A stretch of DNA of 64,000 bases from Scytalidium lignicola (lineage: Eukaryota > Ascomycota > Leotiomycetes): positions 1 to 64,000 of the forward strand of contig NCSJ02000086.1 of the NCBI GenBank assembly GCA_002812745.2, written 5' to 3'. The notes below the pieces were generated by a model, which was not told the origin of the DNA, did not search any database, and saw only the letters and a list, made by a program, of their open reading frames with translations. A program made the position numbers and the translations under genes. Shown here in pieces: positions 49,142 through 60,427 of the stretch; the first letter of the stretch is position 1, and the number at the start of each line of letters is the position of its first letter.

Positions 49142-52100
49142 AGCTCTTCTTCATATCCCTTATGAGGAGTGGTGCCAACCTCGTCTGGTCAGGGAGCTCC
49201 CGCAGTTCCTGGGTGCTGATATGGACCAAACTAGTCTGTTCACCTCGAAACTTTGGGCGCAGATTGAAAGTCGAAGGCTGCGAAGGTAAATAATGTAGGG
49301 AGGAGAGCCATCCAGAGTTCCATACTCCATACCAAAAGTAAGAGAATGCTAGGAGACCCGGAGACAGCAGGCTACTACACAGAGGCATGGTGGCCTCCTG
49401 GGGTAAGCGTTTCTAGTGGGAAGGGAGAGCACGCGGAGTGTGTCTTGGCAAAAGTCTTTGGAAGGCTGTTCTGGCTTTTGGTGATGGGACTTGCATTACT
49501 ATCGAATGGACCGAACGCGTAAGGTACTCCAGGGTATTCCGGGTATAGTCATCACGTAATCAGCTATTTAACCATTCTCATGTCGGCTGTTCCTTGTCAC
49601 TCCATTCTTTAACCTAGAGGAGAGTACTTTCCGAAGTTTTCAATGTCTACTTGAGTACGCTTATTTTGAGTTTTAGATGGTAATTTAGACCTAGAATATC
49701 TTCTCATGGTGTCTTTAAATGGTGCAATATATAGATCCTCTTGAATTCAGCAGAATACAACTCATACCATTGCATGTCGATCTTATCAGCTCTTCTGCAG
49801 CACAGACAGAGTTTAGTATCTTTTTCCGGGAACGGGCACGCGACACCTTGCCTAAAGCAATAGGACGGCGTGAAAGTCTTGGCAATGCATCCTGCAAATG
49901 AGATAGGTCTACTGCAATGCTGCAATCGATCAGATAAGAAATGATTAGTTACTGTAGTAGGATTTCCAAGTGCGCCCGGAATCTGCCTTACAATGATCCC
50001 TCCAGAGAATTAAAGGAAAATACGCACTCACTTTCTTATGTAGTCATGACTTCTCTCACACTTTCCTAGTTTTTTTGCTCTATTTATCTTAATTTGCATC
50101 TCATTGCAGTGCAAAATCCAAAACCCACCTAGCCTAACTTATCATCCGAAAACAAGCACGTCACTACGTATTGCTGTACGGAGATACCGTATATACTCAC
50201 GGCTTCCGGTATGGAGCTAAAAGTAAAAGTAACGCTAACTTATACAGTGCAAATTGCCAGCACTAAAACGCAAATCATTCGCTAAATATACCATATAGCG
50301 GAAAACAGGGGCCTTAGCTCCATACCGGAAATCGTGAGTATACACAGTATACGGAGATATTATGACCGTGTTTCTTCATCTCCGCCTTAATTACGGAGCA
50401 CTCAGACCTCCCGCCTTCTAGGGGTCAAGGGCTGAGCTTGGCAGCGCCAGTCTGTGATTTCTCGGCACCGCATCCGAGAGTCTGAATTGGGACGCAAAAG
50501 CGAGGAGATCCACAAAGGGGATAGCTCAGTATCCTAGTGCACCTTCGTTTATTATGATTTTTTCTTTCTATTTTCTTTCCAATCTCCTACTACATTAAAC
50601 ATCATTACCTACTCTCTGTTTTCTGCAGCGTGTTTCGTAATTCATGACTGTCCTGGCCAATCATGGATTGTACTAACCCATCAGCTTCATCAAGTCGATA
50701 AATCAAAGCTGTGTGGTATGAGATTGCATCAGTAGCACTTTGCAGTGGGTTGAAACTACAAATTTCTCTCGAAACCAACAACCAGCAATGGAAGCCGCAA
50801 GCTTTCATCCATCTCCTATATTATCTCTCTCTCTCTTGCGAAATGCACCTGCTCCGTCTTCTACCTCGCTCGACCAGCTGCTCCTCCCCTACTCCTGGTC
50901 TTGAGCTGGATGCACACCGTTTATTTGGTCGTGCACTAGACTAGAGAGAATTAAGAAACGACCTTTGAGTGCGGAGCCTTCAATTTTCACGATGGAGGAC
51001 CTTCGCAATTTGTCTGTTGCTACAAAAGCTTTTCATACAGGGAGGAGAGGCGGGAGGGTCGCAGTCTAAGTTTTCTATTTTCTTTTTTCGATGTCACCAT
51101 CCCATGCTGAATCTTTCACACTGGGGTTACAAGATGGACATGATCTGAATATCTGTCCTCAATTGAAAAGATGACCCAAATACAAGCCAGTAGGTAAACA
51201 TATACGACCAGGTTCAATTTCACATGCACTTGCCAAACACTCTGGCCCTTACTCAGAACCCAATTACATTGGGTTCAGACCCTCCGTGGTATAGGCCTAT
51301 TTTTGGAGCAAGAAGATTACGTTCTTCAGTCCGATTACTCACCGCGGTATTCTCTTTCCGCTCTGCGGGTTGGCGTGGATACGGTGGTCCATATCTTTTG
51401 GACGACATAGCAAATTATGTCTATATACTCTTGATGGTGTACAATACATAGACAAATCATGAAATTAAATAGAAATTATTAGCAAATCTCTGTTTCAGAT
51501 CACTTTGCTTGAATCTATTGATCTTGTGATTGTACGATATTAATTATCTTGAAAATGCAAAGTAAATGCTGTATTACCATGATCTAAACTAGCTTAAAAG
51601 AATGTTGGTCTACACGCCAATGTACTGTACCAGCAAAAACTATCAGCAACGGCCCTTTAAACCTCATCCTCATAGACGCAGTCTCAGTTCATTCATTGCA
51701 CATCTAAAGTTTCGTAACCAGCGCTAAATCCTAAATCACTCGGCATGCTTTAAAGCCTTCCATTGTTCTTTTCCTTTTCAATATGTCTGCAATTGTTGCA
51801 TGTCAGTTCAAAAAACCATCACTATATCTCCCGGCGCATCTTGACTGTGTTTGTACAAACATGATAATAGTTCGTTGCGTGTCTAACTTCTTCAAATCAT
51901 CACTAGCATCTCGGCACACAGACTATGATGTCGTAGACTAAGACGGAGTCACCCATATACACTTTACAAGACCAATTTTAGATATCAATTTTCTCATCTA
52001 TTCCATAGCTATCAACTAACAATTGCTCTATCGAAGTATACGAGGACGTAGCATTGCGTAGAAAACAACACTAGAAGTGAACTAACAATATAAATCAAAG

Positions 52101-52328
52101 CTGGAGTTTCATTTCTTTTACCCTCCCGCTTTTAAACGCCATTAAAAATGCAAATGCCCAAAGTACACCACGCTGTGGAGCCACCCAAGACCCCGAAATC
52201 ACCCAAGCCATCTCTAAACCAATACAGAATGCTGTCGAGCCACCGAAGGGCTCAATTCTATGCATGAAGAAATCATCTACCTCTTTTCCCCTCCTAGTCA
52301 AAATTTCCTCTTCGTCTAACGTCTATTC
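49142..52328. other. Gene-poor 3.2-kb region
   Basis: I find no supported gene. It contains an imperfect inverted repeat (50177-50358), scattered AT-rich stretches, and unremarkable short open frames on both strands. The final part is the 3' flank of the elongase gene. Confidence 0.5.
50177..50358. repeat. MITE-like imperfect inverted repeat
   Basis: A left arm (50177-50220, ending CCGGTATGGAGCTAA) matches the reverse complement of a right arm (starting TTAGCTCCATACCGG at 50314) over about 42 bases with a few mismatches. The arms enclose about 93 AT-rich bases. No ORF lies within. Size and structure fit a small non-autonomous DNA element; target duplications are not clear. Confidence 0.65.
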
Positions 52329-53795
52329 TTAACGCCTCTTGGTGTTCTTCTCATTCAAGTTTCCCTTGGGGAGCATCTCCCTCTGCAATCCCTTCAATGC
52401 GTCCTCCGCCGCATTCTCTACCACATCAAGTCTCATGCCTTGCACCCCCTGGCTAAGCTTCTTCGGTCCCGCCCGTCTCATATAACTCCGGATGAAGAAT
52501 CTTACAAACAGCCACGTCAACGGAGTGAGGTAAAGCACATTCAGCCAGACAGCAAATGTCTGGCCACTAGTATCAACGCAGGGAATAGTCTGATACTCAG
52601 TATGGTATGTCTGTCCACGAATACTGAGCTGTGCTGCATAACGGTTAGCAGAGCTGCGGTTCACATTCTCAGCGAGACCTTCTTCCCCAGCAGCGCGGAA
52701 GAGGAATTTCTTCAGAGCAGACGCAACGCCAGTAGATGTAGCAGCTGTTGAAACGGCCGAGGAAATGACTGTTGACGCCGCTGAGGCCGCACTGGAGAGC
52801 GTAGGCTCGAGTACAGAGACTTGGACAGGGATTGTGTAGTAAACGAAGGAGTGGATTGCAGCGTAGGATGCCCCAACAACGAATTGTAAGATTTGCATGG
52901 TGGTGAGGCTGCGCTTGAGAGATTGAGGAATGTAGACGGAGAATGCAGTTAACGTGTAGTAGGTATACTATTAAATCATTAGCAATGTTAAATAAATCCC
53001 ATAAAAAGAGCGATGGCGATTAGTACATACCATGAGGGCATGGATCGCCGAGTTCACAAAGCAGAATACCCAGATTGGAGCAGACATGTACCGAATACCA
53101 GTCCACATGCACATCATAGCACCAGCATGGTGGTAAGTCTGTAGCGTCGAGCTCTTCTTTCCTTTAGCCAGGATAATAGCTGTATCTAGAACTTCGTAAA
53201 ACTTGCTTAGATAGAAAATCCATCCGTAAAAAGCAAGACCCTCATTCCACAATCTTCCCAGGTCCATGGGATCTGGCGTTCCAGCGCTTGTCAAGCGAAC
53301 GGATGGATTCTGCGGGACCCATTTGGAAGTATGCGGATCGTAGACGACTGCATTTCCAACATCAGGAATCCCGTGGACCTTGCACAGACTATCTACAGTT
53401 CCAGCAAGACCGCTGGGACCTGACCATCTCGCCGTTGTTATCTGGAGAGTGCGAAGCATTCCAATGAATGTCCAGGCCGAGTAGACAGCCAGGAAGATGT
53501 TATGTGCCACCACAAACCAGAAGAAAGGTCTAGTCTTGCTGATTGCCCACGGCTTGAATCCTCTCGACTTGTTGTAACGGTTCAATAACACGACTGTGAC
53601 TGCGTAGACAACCGCAATGGTGATTGGGACTCGGACATCGAGAGCTGCAGTGAAGATATTGGCTGGGATAGTAAATGGAGGGGCAGCAGGCGACGACCCT
53701 GCAGCTGGAGGTGGTAGAGGAAACGGGTCATTTCTAGGAGGAAATCTAAAAAGCTCGCGGCGAGGGAGAGCGAATTGGACTTCACCGAATGCCAT
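52329..53795 (-). CDS. ELO-family fatty acid elongase
   Basis: Exons 53795-53031 and 52967-52329 give 467 residues. About seven hydrophobic helices are visible. ELO signatures include KFYEVLDTAIILAKGK (the KxxExxDT box) and STLQTYHHAGAMMCMW (His box). The next helices span the intron: NSAIHALM|YTYYTL. The N-terminus has a Pro-rich cytosolic or lumenal segment. A long Ser/Ala/Thr-rich insertion (about 300-350) separates the last helices, making it longer than typical ELO proteins (about 300-350 residues). The enzyme condenses malonyl-CoA with acyl-CoA in the ER during very-long-chain fatty acid synthesis. The first His of HxxHH is Gln here. Confidence 0.88.
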
Positions 53796-54202
53796 GTTGC
53801 CTTAATTCTGGAGAGAATCGAGAATTGAGAATATGGATTCAAGACCAAGCGAAAGGTAGCAATTGGGCGGTGGAAACAGTATATGTGCCGGGAGCAGAAT
53901 GCAAGCACACGAGTGAATGATTCGAAGTATGACGAAAGTCGTAGGAGAGCGACCTATCTAAACGGAGGTGAGGTGATGTGATGTAATCCGATCTGCGATA
54001 CAATGCAATGGCAGTGTTCAACTTTCTACGGGCCAATTGTTTAGACGAAGATCAGAATTGACCGAACCAGCCGTCAATGCAGAGACAGAGGAAGATTAGA
54101 CTCCGACGTGAGGAGGAGTGAGGGTGGTGAGTGATGATATGAGTGATATGGGTGATATAGATGATATGATATTCAAGGATAAAAAGAAGGGAGGAAGGGA
54201 GC

Positions 54203-54228
54203 GAGGGAAGAGAGGGAAGAGAGGGAAG
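54203..54228 (+). repeat. GAGGGAAGA minisatellite
   Basis: About three tandem copies of GAGGGAAGA within a longer purine-rich tract on the plus strand, in the elongase upstream region. Confidence 0.7.
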
Positions 54229-55002
54229 AAAAGAAAAAGTAGATAGCTCAAGGGGAGCAGCCGCAAGCTTCCAAGAGAAGCAGCTAGGGCAGAGTGGCCC
54301 AGATCGTTCCTACCTTTCATTTTCTCAATTCTGCTGGGACGGGATCAGCCCTTTCCCTTCGCCATTCCGCTCTTTTCGCCTTCTCCATCTTCCTGCTTAG
54401 CGCAAGATGAACATTGGCAAAGATGCCGAGGTACACCACAACCCACCTGCTACATATGGAGGTGCTCGGTATCATGTTGCAAAGGATCTCTCGCTCTCTG
54501 TTGAGCACGAGAGCATTGGCACGATTAGGGAACGTTGGAACACTGGACTGAACGGACGCGGAGGACTTGCCGGATGAGCGCGTCCCAGGACAAGCGACGT
54601 TCCTAGTCGGCCAGTAATTGGTGACGTCTTAGACCGCAGCCAGCCCTACTTGGGTGCACTGATTTTGTTGAGAAGCCGTCGTGGCCGTCAAGCGTCATGT
54701 TGCAGATCCGGCGTGTTACATTATTTTCCCCCGGCAGTCTGGGGGGGATCCAACTGCAAAAGCTCCAGAAGACCCAGAAGACAGCAGGACGGACGGTGAC
54801 GAAGTTCGTGTATTCTGCTCTGCTGTGGTCACGTGCTGATAATGGGCCAGGACGTCAGAACGGGTGATGGAAAGCCCGATAAGAGCCGCCGCATCCTTGC
54901 ACTTCCAGCCTCCAGCATCATCAACAATCTGACAAAATACACCGCGCCACATCAGGAGTACTCCCGTACTGTACCTGTGTTACTTGATGTGCTTCTCATC
55001 TC

Positions 55003-55024
55003 CATCTGCATCTGCATCTGCATC
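55003..55024 (+). repeat. (CATCTG)n hexanucleotide repeat
   Basis: About 3.7 perfect units, ending CATC. No gene context is seen. Confidence 0.75.
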
Positions 55025-55272
55025 AAGAGACAAGACAAGCACACAAGAAAGCGGGGGAAAAGTTGGAAAGGGAGCCAGCCCGGCCAACCGAAACTGCATC
55101 TGTCTACATCCTTCTGCCCAGCCGCCGTAGTGGGGTTCCCCCATCCCCAACAAAAAGCCAAATGAAAAAATTCCACGACGGAGGCGGACACGCAACGGAA
55201 ACCTGCTCCCTCGGCGAAAAACACTATCCTCGTGCCTTTTCTCAATTGTTGTTTTGTCAAATTTTATCATTA

Positions 55273-55294
55273 TCTCTCTCTCTCTTTCTCTCTC
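55273..55294 (+). repeat. CT-rich microsatellite
   Basis: A TCTCTCTC tract with a single interruption by TTT; simple-sequence polypyrimidine DNA. Confidence 0.75.
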
Positions 55295-55797
55295 GGTCTT
55301 GTCTTGCCCCAACAGGTTATTAATTACCGAACCATGTAAACATGAGTCGCAAGAAAAGGGGAGAGGATTTGGAAATCCCCTTGTCGGGCAATCCGATTGC
55401 CGCGTAACCTCCGTGTACCATGCAAAGCATAACCAGACCTCACCATGAATAATTTATTTTCTAAATAGTCGGTGGGTGCGCTCAGTTGTGCAACCACCTA
55501 GTGGCATACCTAGAAAGCACTTGGTACCTCTAAAGTTGCAGGTATTAGGGTGAAGGTCTCCCGTGGAGATCTGGTCAATCGTCACAGCATAAGTTCGGTT
55601 TAGATACAAGACATAGGTAGTACAAAAGAAATATAAAAGGTGCAAGAATGAAGAAGTTTCCGCACCATTGGTTTCACGTGATCACATAATCTGGTTATGA
55701 AAATCTATACACAAAAACATATTTGTTACCAAGGAAATATGCAATTTCGTTGACGTTCTATTACTCCTCTTTCTTGCAGGCATGTAATCGACCTCAG

Positions 55798-56987
55798 ATG
55801 TTAGATTGCATCGTCGAAGATCGCGTTCACAATGATCGCGATCGATTCATCGAATCTATCAAAGAAAATGACATCTGCAGCCTAGCATCCTCATACCACC
55901 ATAATGACCCATGCAGCTTTTTCAAGCCTCCTGCTCGGGGAAGCTACAATATCTGCTTCTTTGTTCGATTTCACGCGCGTAACTCTGAGCAGAGAATCAG
56001 TTGCGATGGAGAGAAACGTGAGGAAGGAGATTCTTGGGTAGTTCGCGTGCCTCTCTCGCCATGTTTGGCTTTCGGGGCCCACGAAAAGCTAGAGAGTGAA
56101 ATTGCTGCAATTGAGTAGGTCATCTCAGATGGGACCTGTGTGCATTACGCTGATGAACTCCCTTCCACTTTCCAAGGCGAATCGCTGAAAAGACGACCAT
56201 TCCGATCCCCCGAATCCATGCATATTCCGTCCAAAGTGAAAAAGGCCCTTATAATATAGCCTCTTTCGTAATCCTTGACTATATCGAAGGACAAAAGCTA
56301 TCCGACTTCAAGTTAAGGACCTTGTCAGATGACCAGCGAAACAATCTTTACAAACAGCTGGCCAACATATATATTCAGCTTAGGCGGCTTGAATTCACAT
56401 CCATTGGTACCCTTTCTCGCGGATCCAAAGGAGTCGATATTGATGTCCGGAAAATGCCCATCTCCATTAGTATAAATGAACAGGAATTGGAAAGTTTACA
56501 GCCCTCGCAAATTCTGAAGGAACATGGTGATTGTGAAAGCGTTCTCACTTCATCGAATGACTATGTCTCGATGCTGCTACGTCTTACGCAAAATGCATTT
56601 GAAAAAGGTAGAAAGAGTGTTTACAATGAAGAGGACGGCAACGAAACTCTTTATTACCTCCACCAGTTCTTTCAGTTCGTGGAAGAAAAGTGGCTAGATT
56701 CTACACTCGACAAAGGTCCTTTCCTGTTGGTGCATGGCGACTTGAACCCGTACAATTTAATAGTCAATGAGAATTTCGACATCATGGCCCTTCTTGATTG
56801 GGAGTGGAGTCATGTCGTTCCCGTACAGTTTTTTATGCCCCCCACATGGCTTACCGGTCGTGGAAATCATATATTGGCTTGGCCTGTTCAATATCGAGAG
56901 TACATTAAGGAGCTGGATAAATTTCGAAGAATTGTAAGAGACCAAGAGATGAAAATATATAATGAGGAGTTGTTGTCAAACGAATGA
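55798..56987 (+). CDS. APH-family kinase-like protein, C-terminus cut by stop codons
   Basis: Exons 55798-56114 and 56177-56987 give about 375 residues. The aminoglycoside/choline-kinase fold is visible: SYNICFFVRF (nucleotide loop), WVVRVPLSP with an acidic helix (EKLESEIAAIE), TTIPIPRIHAYS, the hinge FVILDYIEGQKL, the catalytic VHGDLNPYNLIV (HGDxxxxN) and the metal-binding ALLDWEWSHV. Substrate is unknown; such fungal proteins phosphorylate small molecules or proteins. After TGA 56985-56987 the same frame continues for 96 codons to 57278, broken once more by TAG near 57048. Both stops stand where Trp (TGG) would be expected (SNE-W-ARVDENGG and ALEN-W-TEIEYF), so the normal C-terminus has probably been lost. 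Confidence 0.75.
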
Positions 56988-57278
56988 GCAAGAGTAGATG
57001 AAAATGGAGGCATATTAATTCAAGCGGCACTAGAGAACTAGACTGAGATAGAATATTTTGCAGCACGGTTCCTCGATAAGATCCTCTATAATCGTAAAGA
57101 TCTCGAAGGTCGAATAAAGGAGTTCATGATCGAAGACCCAACTCTCCATACGCTTGTGGCAAGAAAGATTCTCGATCATATAGCTTATCGAGAAGAGCGG
57201 AAACGTCTTGAAATCGAGGATTTGGCTAACGACGAGATAGGAGACGAGATAAAGAGACAGGGAAAACGGCACCTGTGA
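56988..57278 (+). pseudogene. Decoupled C-terminal region of the APH-like gene
   Basis: This stretch is in frame with the gene above and reads as a charged helical protein segment (IEYFAARFLDKILYNRKDLE, IKEFMIEDPTLHTLVARKIL) ending at TGA 57276-57278. It is separated from the main frame by TGA and from itself by TAG. This pattern matches the C-terminal helices of fungal APH proteins. Confidence 0.6.
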
Positions 57279-58195
57279 CTGCAAGTAATAGTCTTAATTC
57301 CATTATACATTTCCATGGTGACTGAGAAAGCTAGAGATGCCTTAACAAATAGTACAAACTCTCTCACTTTGCTATGGGAAGTAGCACAATTATGATCCTG
57401 GATATATATTATCCGATACCCCGTCTCCCGCTATATTTGTGGTGCTTATTCAAATAACTTCTGGAGGTCCTCTATCTCTTGAGATGGAAGATTCTTTCAA
57501 TGACGGCTAAGTATGATTTGCCTGCTGATTTGATCCTCGATTTGAACTATTTCTCCCCTTGCTAACATATACAGTAAGCCATCATGAGGCCTCCTCTCTG
57601 TGTGTGCCGCGTTAAAATTAATAGTAGTGAGATTCAACCTTCTTCCGGCCATTGCAAGGACTACCTGTAAGTTTCTTACGTCTTCCTAAGTCTGGTTGTG
57701 TGGGCGCTTCAAAGACTTCTTAGCTCCCCTGTCTTAAAATCTCCTATCACAATGTGCTATCAAAGTTGGTGTACTTGAGGTCTAGTTTTCTATCATAGTA
57801 TCCGTACTTGAAGAGGCGCTAAAAGTCATTTGTTAAGGCCACCACGTCAAAGGATGCCATTTGTCTAGAGTAGTCATGAGTTCTGTCCTCCTCATCCCGT
57901 ACAGCCACAATGCTCAATTAATCTCACCCCCACCCATGCTTCCCACCCAAACGCATTTCAGCACCTCGTCTGGACTCGTTTCGTTCTTCAACAACTCTCT
58001 CAACTAATGTTGCTTATTCAAACCATCCTTGCAAATAATCCTCAACCTTTCTATACCTACGCTATTGACTACAATTCCCGCTCCTTGTGCAAGAAATGAT
58101 AGTGCCAATACCATAAGCACTCTAGTCACCACCTTCTTGTGGCGGAGCTCTACAAGACTCTTGTGTTGAAAGTCTAAAAATTGCAAATGGAATTC
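57279..58195. other. Intergenic region, no supported gene
   Basis: Convergent flank between two APH-like genes. Nothing is recognised beyond pyrimidine-rich stretches. Confidence 0.5.
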
Positions 58196-59125
58196 TTATG
58201 ACCAGAGTTCGTTGCGGAGCATCTGCATCCACACGTACTCGTTTAAAAATAACTCTAAACTCTTGCCGACCCATACATGCCAATCATCACTCCAACGGCC
58301 ACATGCATATATTGCTATAGCGGATTCCCAATAATCTGGGTACCATCCAGCATTTTCCCAATCAATGATGACTACATCAAAAGTGTCATCCTTGGAATAC
58401 GAGTGTTGAGCTTCAGTTGAAGTAGTAACAGAAGTTGCTGGAGGTATCCTTTTAATTATAATATTATTGCGTTGAATATCTCCATGCGTGAAAACAGGTG
58501 TATGACCATGTAAAACAACAGGAAATGCTCGTCGATAAAATTCCGCTTTCGCCAGCGGTAAATTATTGTATACGTACTTATTGAGCATAGCCTCGTTAAG
58601 TGCGTGCTCTGTGTCAAAGGGGCCATCTAAAGGTGCAGATGCATCATGGCCAGTCCAAAATATGCAGTCCAGCAGCCCACGTTTTCCTATACTACCATAA
58701 TACCCCGGAGAAGGAATAGAACGTAGCTGATTCATATATTCTCGAAGTTGAGTAGATATGTTCTCCTTCTGTTGTGTACTTAATAATCCCCATTCAAAAC
58801 CCAAAGTACTGCCTTCGAGATATTCCATCACAATGTAAGCGGACTCTTCTTTGGTCTTGGTGTAAATAGATATCTCTGTAGTAGTGTAAATGGCATACAC
58901 TCGGGGTACTGGTACTGTTGTTTTGTGATTGACAAATAGCATATTCTCTCCTTCGATAACGTTAACGCCAGTGCCATACTTGATCATGTAAGGTCCAACT
59001 CGAACGAGTCTACGGCCACCATTCTCCATATATTGCTCTGTTGAACTATGTATTTCTTGGTTGGTTGGAAGTGGTTGTGGAAGTTCTGACGTTGGTACGA
59101 AGTAAGGCAGCTTAATTGCCGCCAT
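58196..59125 (-). CDS. Aminoglycoside phosphotransferase-family protein
   Basis: A single intact exon of 309 residues. Kinase-like motifs are RRLVRVGPYMIKYGTG (Lys), NMLFVNHKTTVPVPRVYAIY, SAYIVMEYLEGSTLG (hinge), THGDIQRNNIIIK (catalytic Asp and Asn) and VVIIDWENAGWYPDYWE (metal-binding Asp), then the usual WE-rich C-terminal helix. It belongs to the large fungal APH/choline-kinase-like family, mostly uncharacterised. The first ATG at 59125 is used. It is unrelated in detail to the APH gene 1 kb away, so they are not recent duplicates. Confidence 0.88.
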   Translation of the reverse strand: MAAIKLPYFVPTSELPQPLPTNQEIHSSTEQYMENGGRRLVRVGPYMIKYGTGVNVIEGENMLFVNHKTTVPVPRVYAIYTTTEISIYTKTKEESAYIVMEYLEGSTLGFEWGLLSTQQKENISTQLREYMNQLRSIPSPGYYGSIGKRGLLDCIFWTGHDASAPLDGPFDTEHALNEAMLNKYVYNNLPLAKAEFYRRAFPVVLHGHTPVFTHGDIQRNNIIIKRIPPATSVTTSTEAQHSYSKDDTFDVVIIDWENAGWYPDYWESAIAIYACGRWSDDWHVWVGKSLELFLNEYVWMQMLRNELWS

Positions 59126-59859
59126 CACATGAAGATTTGGTCAAGCCCGTACTTGTGGAGAAGTCAGAATACGAACGGCCTTTAGTCAAAGGACAAGTCT
59201 GTTGCCCAATGATGTGAGATCGAGTTAGTTTAGGATCGCGTAGGGTAGTCATATGTAAGGGGAGTTATTGGTGAGACAAGAAACAGTCCTGACATATTAT
59301 TGTGATCCTATTTCCTGATACGGCTTAGTTGGCGGCGGGTAGAGCCGGAGCTTTTGCGCTAAGCTGAAGTTCCTGGTGATCAAACCAGACTTTGCGATAT
59401 CATTGGCTAATTGAATGGTTAGACATCACTATGAAAAGCTTCTTTTAAAGAAGTCAAAATCTCTAATCAGACACGAGATTGATGATCGCCCTCCCCCCCN
59501 ATATCTTATGAGTATTTTGCTATTTATATAAATTTAATTTCTTAGTTTGCTTTTGTCTTATAAAATCGCATTTAAAACCTTCACATTCCTTACTCTCTAA
59601 TGAGACATGACCAACTAGATATTTCTTGAGTAGTCAGAGCATGAGCTGTGGACACTGAGTTTTTAAATCTGGGATAGTACAGTCTAGCAATGTTCCAGTC
59701 ACCTTTTCGCCGGCATCTACGTTTATAAAGTGTTCACCCAAGGTCGTCGACCACATCTCGCCATTTCGGGATCTCAGACCCGAGTGGGACTGCACTCCTT
59801 CCGGCACAACATGTCAGTTGCTCTTCGTGCTATGAGAGAAGATGGTTCTGGTATGCAAT
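59126..59859. other. Intergenic region
   Basis: Upstream of the intact APH gene; AT-rich, with an ambiguous base in a C homopolymer at 59500. A possible degraded first exon of the next relic lies near 59690-59860. Confidence 0.4.
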
Positions 59860-60427
59860 AGTTCAATCTGTTGTTATATTCTTTGCTGATTCCACAGTGG
59901 AGGACATTCTGGAGGCAGATCTCTACAGATATACTAGGCATCGCTGGACGTACGCGTTCGGCAACCCCGTGCTTCTGTAGGTGTTTTCTCAATTCCGACT
60001 CCAAATATCGATTCCCTCTAACTGAAACTGTTATAGCTGCGTGGAGTCCTAGATATTCCAACCCCTCGCATAATTGCTTGGTCTGCTCGGAAAAACAATC
60101 CGGTAGGGGCAAAGTATATACTGGAAGAGAAGGCTCCAGGCCAAGCTTTATGGACACTTTGGCAAGACTGGGACAGAGTACCAATAATAGCTCGTTTTGG
60201 TATCATATGGCAAGTTGTCGAGATGGAACGCAAGCTTACAGACACAAAATTCAAGTATTGCGGTTCCATCTATTTCAAGGAGGATATGCCTCATGGCTAC
60301 CGCCTGGTAATAACAAGTACGGTATCACCTTCGATTCTGGAACAATTCACGATAGGTCCTTTGGTGCATATGGATCATTGGCGGAAAGTAAAGGCTAGTA
60401 TGGACTTGAATAGGGGACCTTGTAAGT
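59860..60427 (+). pseudogene. Remnant of an AIM9/APH-type phosphotransferase gene
   Basis: A first block (59890-59979) reads VEDILEADLYRYTRHRWTYA, then stops. A second block (about 60032-60421) reads VLDIPTPRIIAWSARKNNPV, AKYILEEKAPGQAL, ERKLTDTKFKYCGSIYFKED, then MDLNRGP just before a GTAAGT. These match the start and middle of fungal AIM9-like phosphotransferases, where roughly 60 residues including the nucleotide-binding loop normally lie between the blocks. Here only about 50 non-coding bases separate them. The catalytic HGD half is not found downstream. It is therefore an internally deleted, 3'-truncated relic. Confidence 0.65.

Larger units (their letters stand above)
53796..55797. other. 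Intergenic 2 kb with simple repeats
   Basis: This is the upstream region of the elongase and of the first APH-like gene. It holds a purine-rich minisatellite, a CATCTG repeat and a CT tract. Open frames around 54833-55323 overlap these repeats and show no conserved domain. Confidence 0.5.

Noticed and set aside
50518..50545. tRNA-like GGGGATAGCTCAGT sequence
   Set aside because: No acceptor-stem partner, anticodon arm or T-loop follows.
59871..60398. 175-codon plus-strand frame over the AIM9 relic
   Set aside because: It is another frame of the relic; the recognisable phosphotransferase reading is offset by one base.
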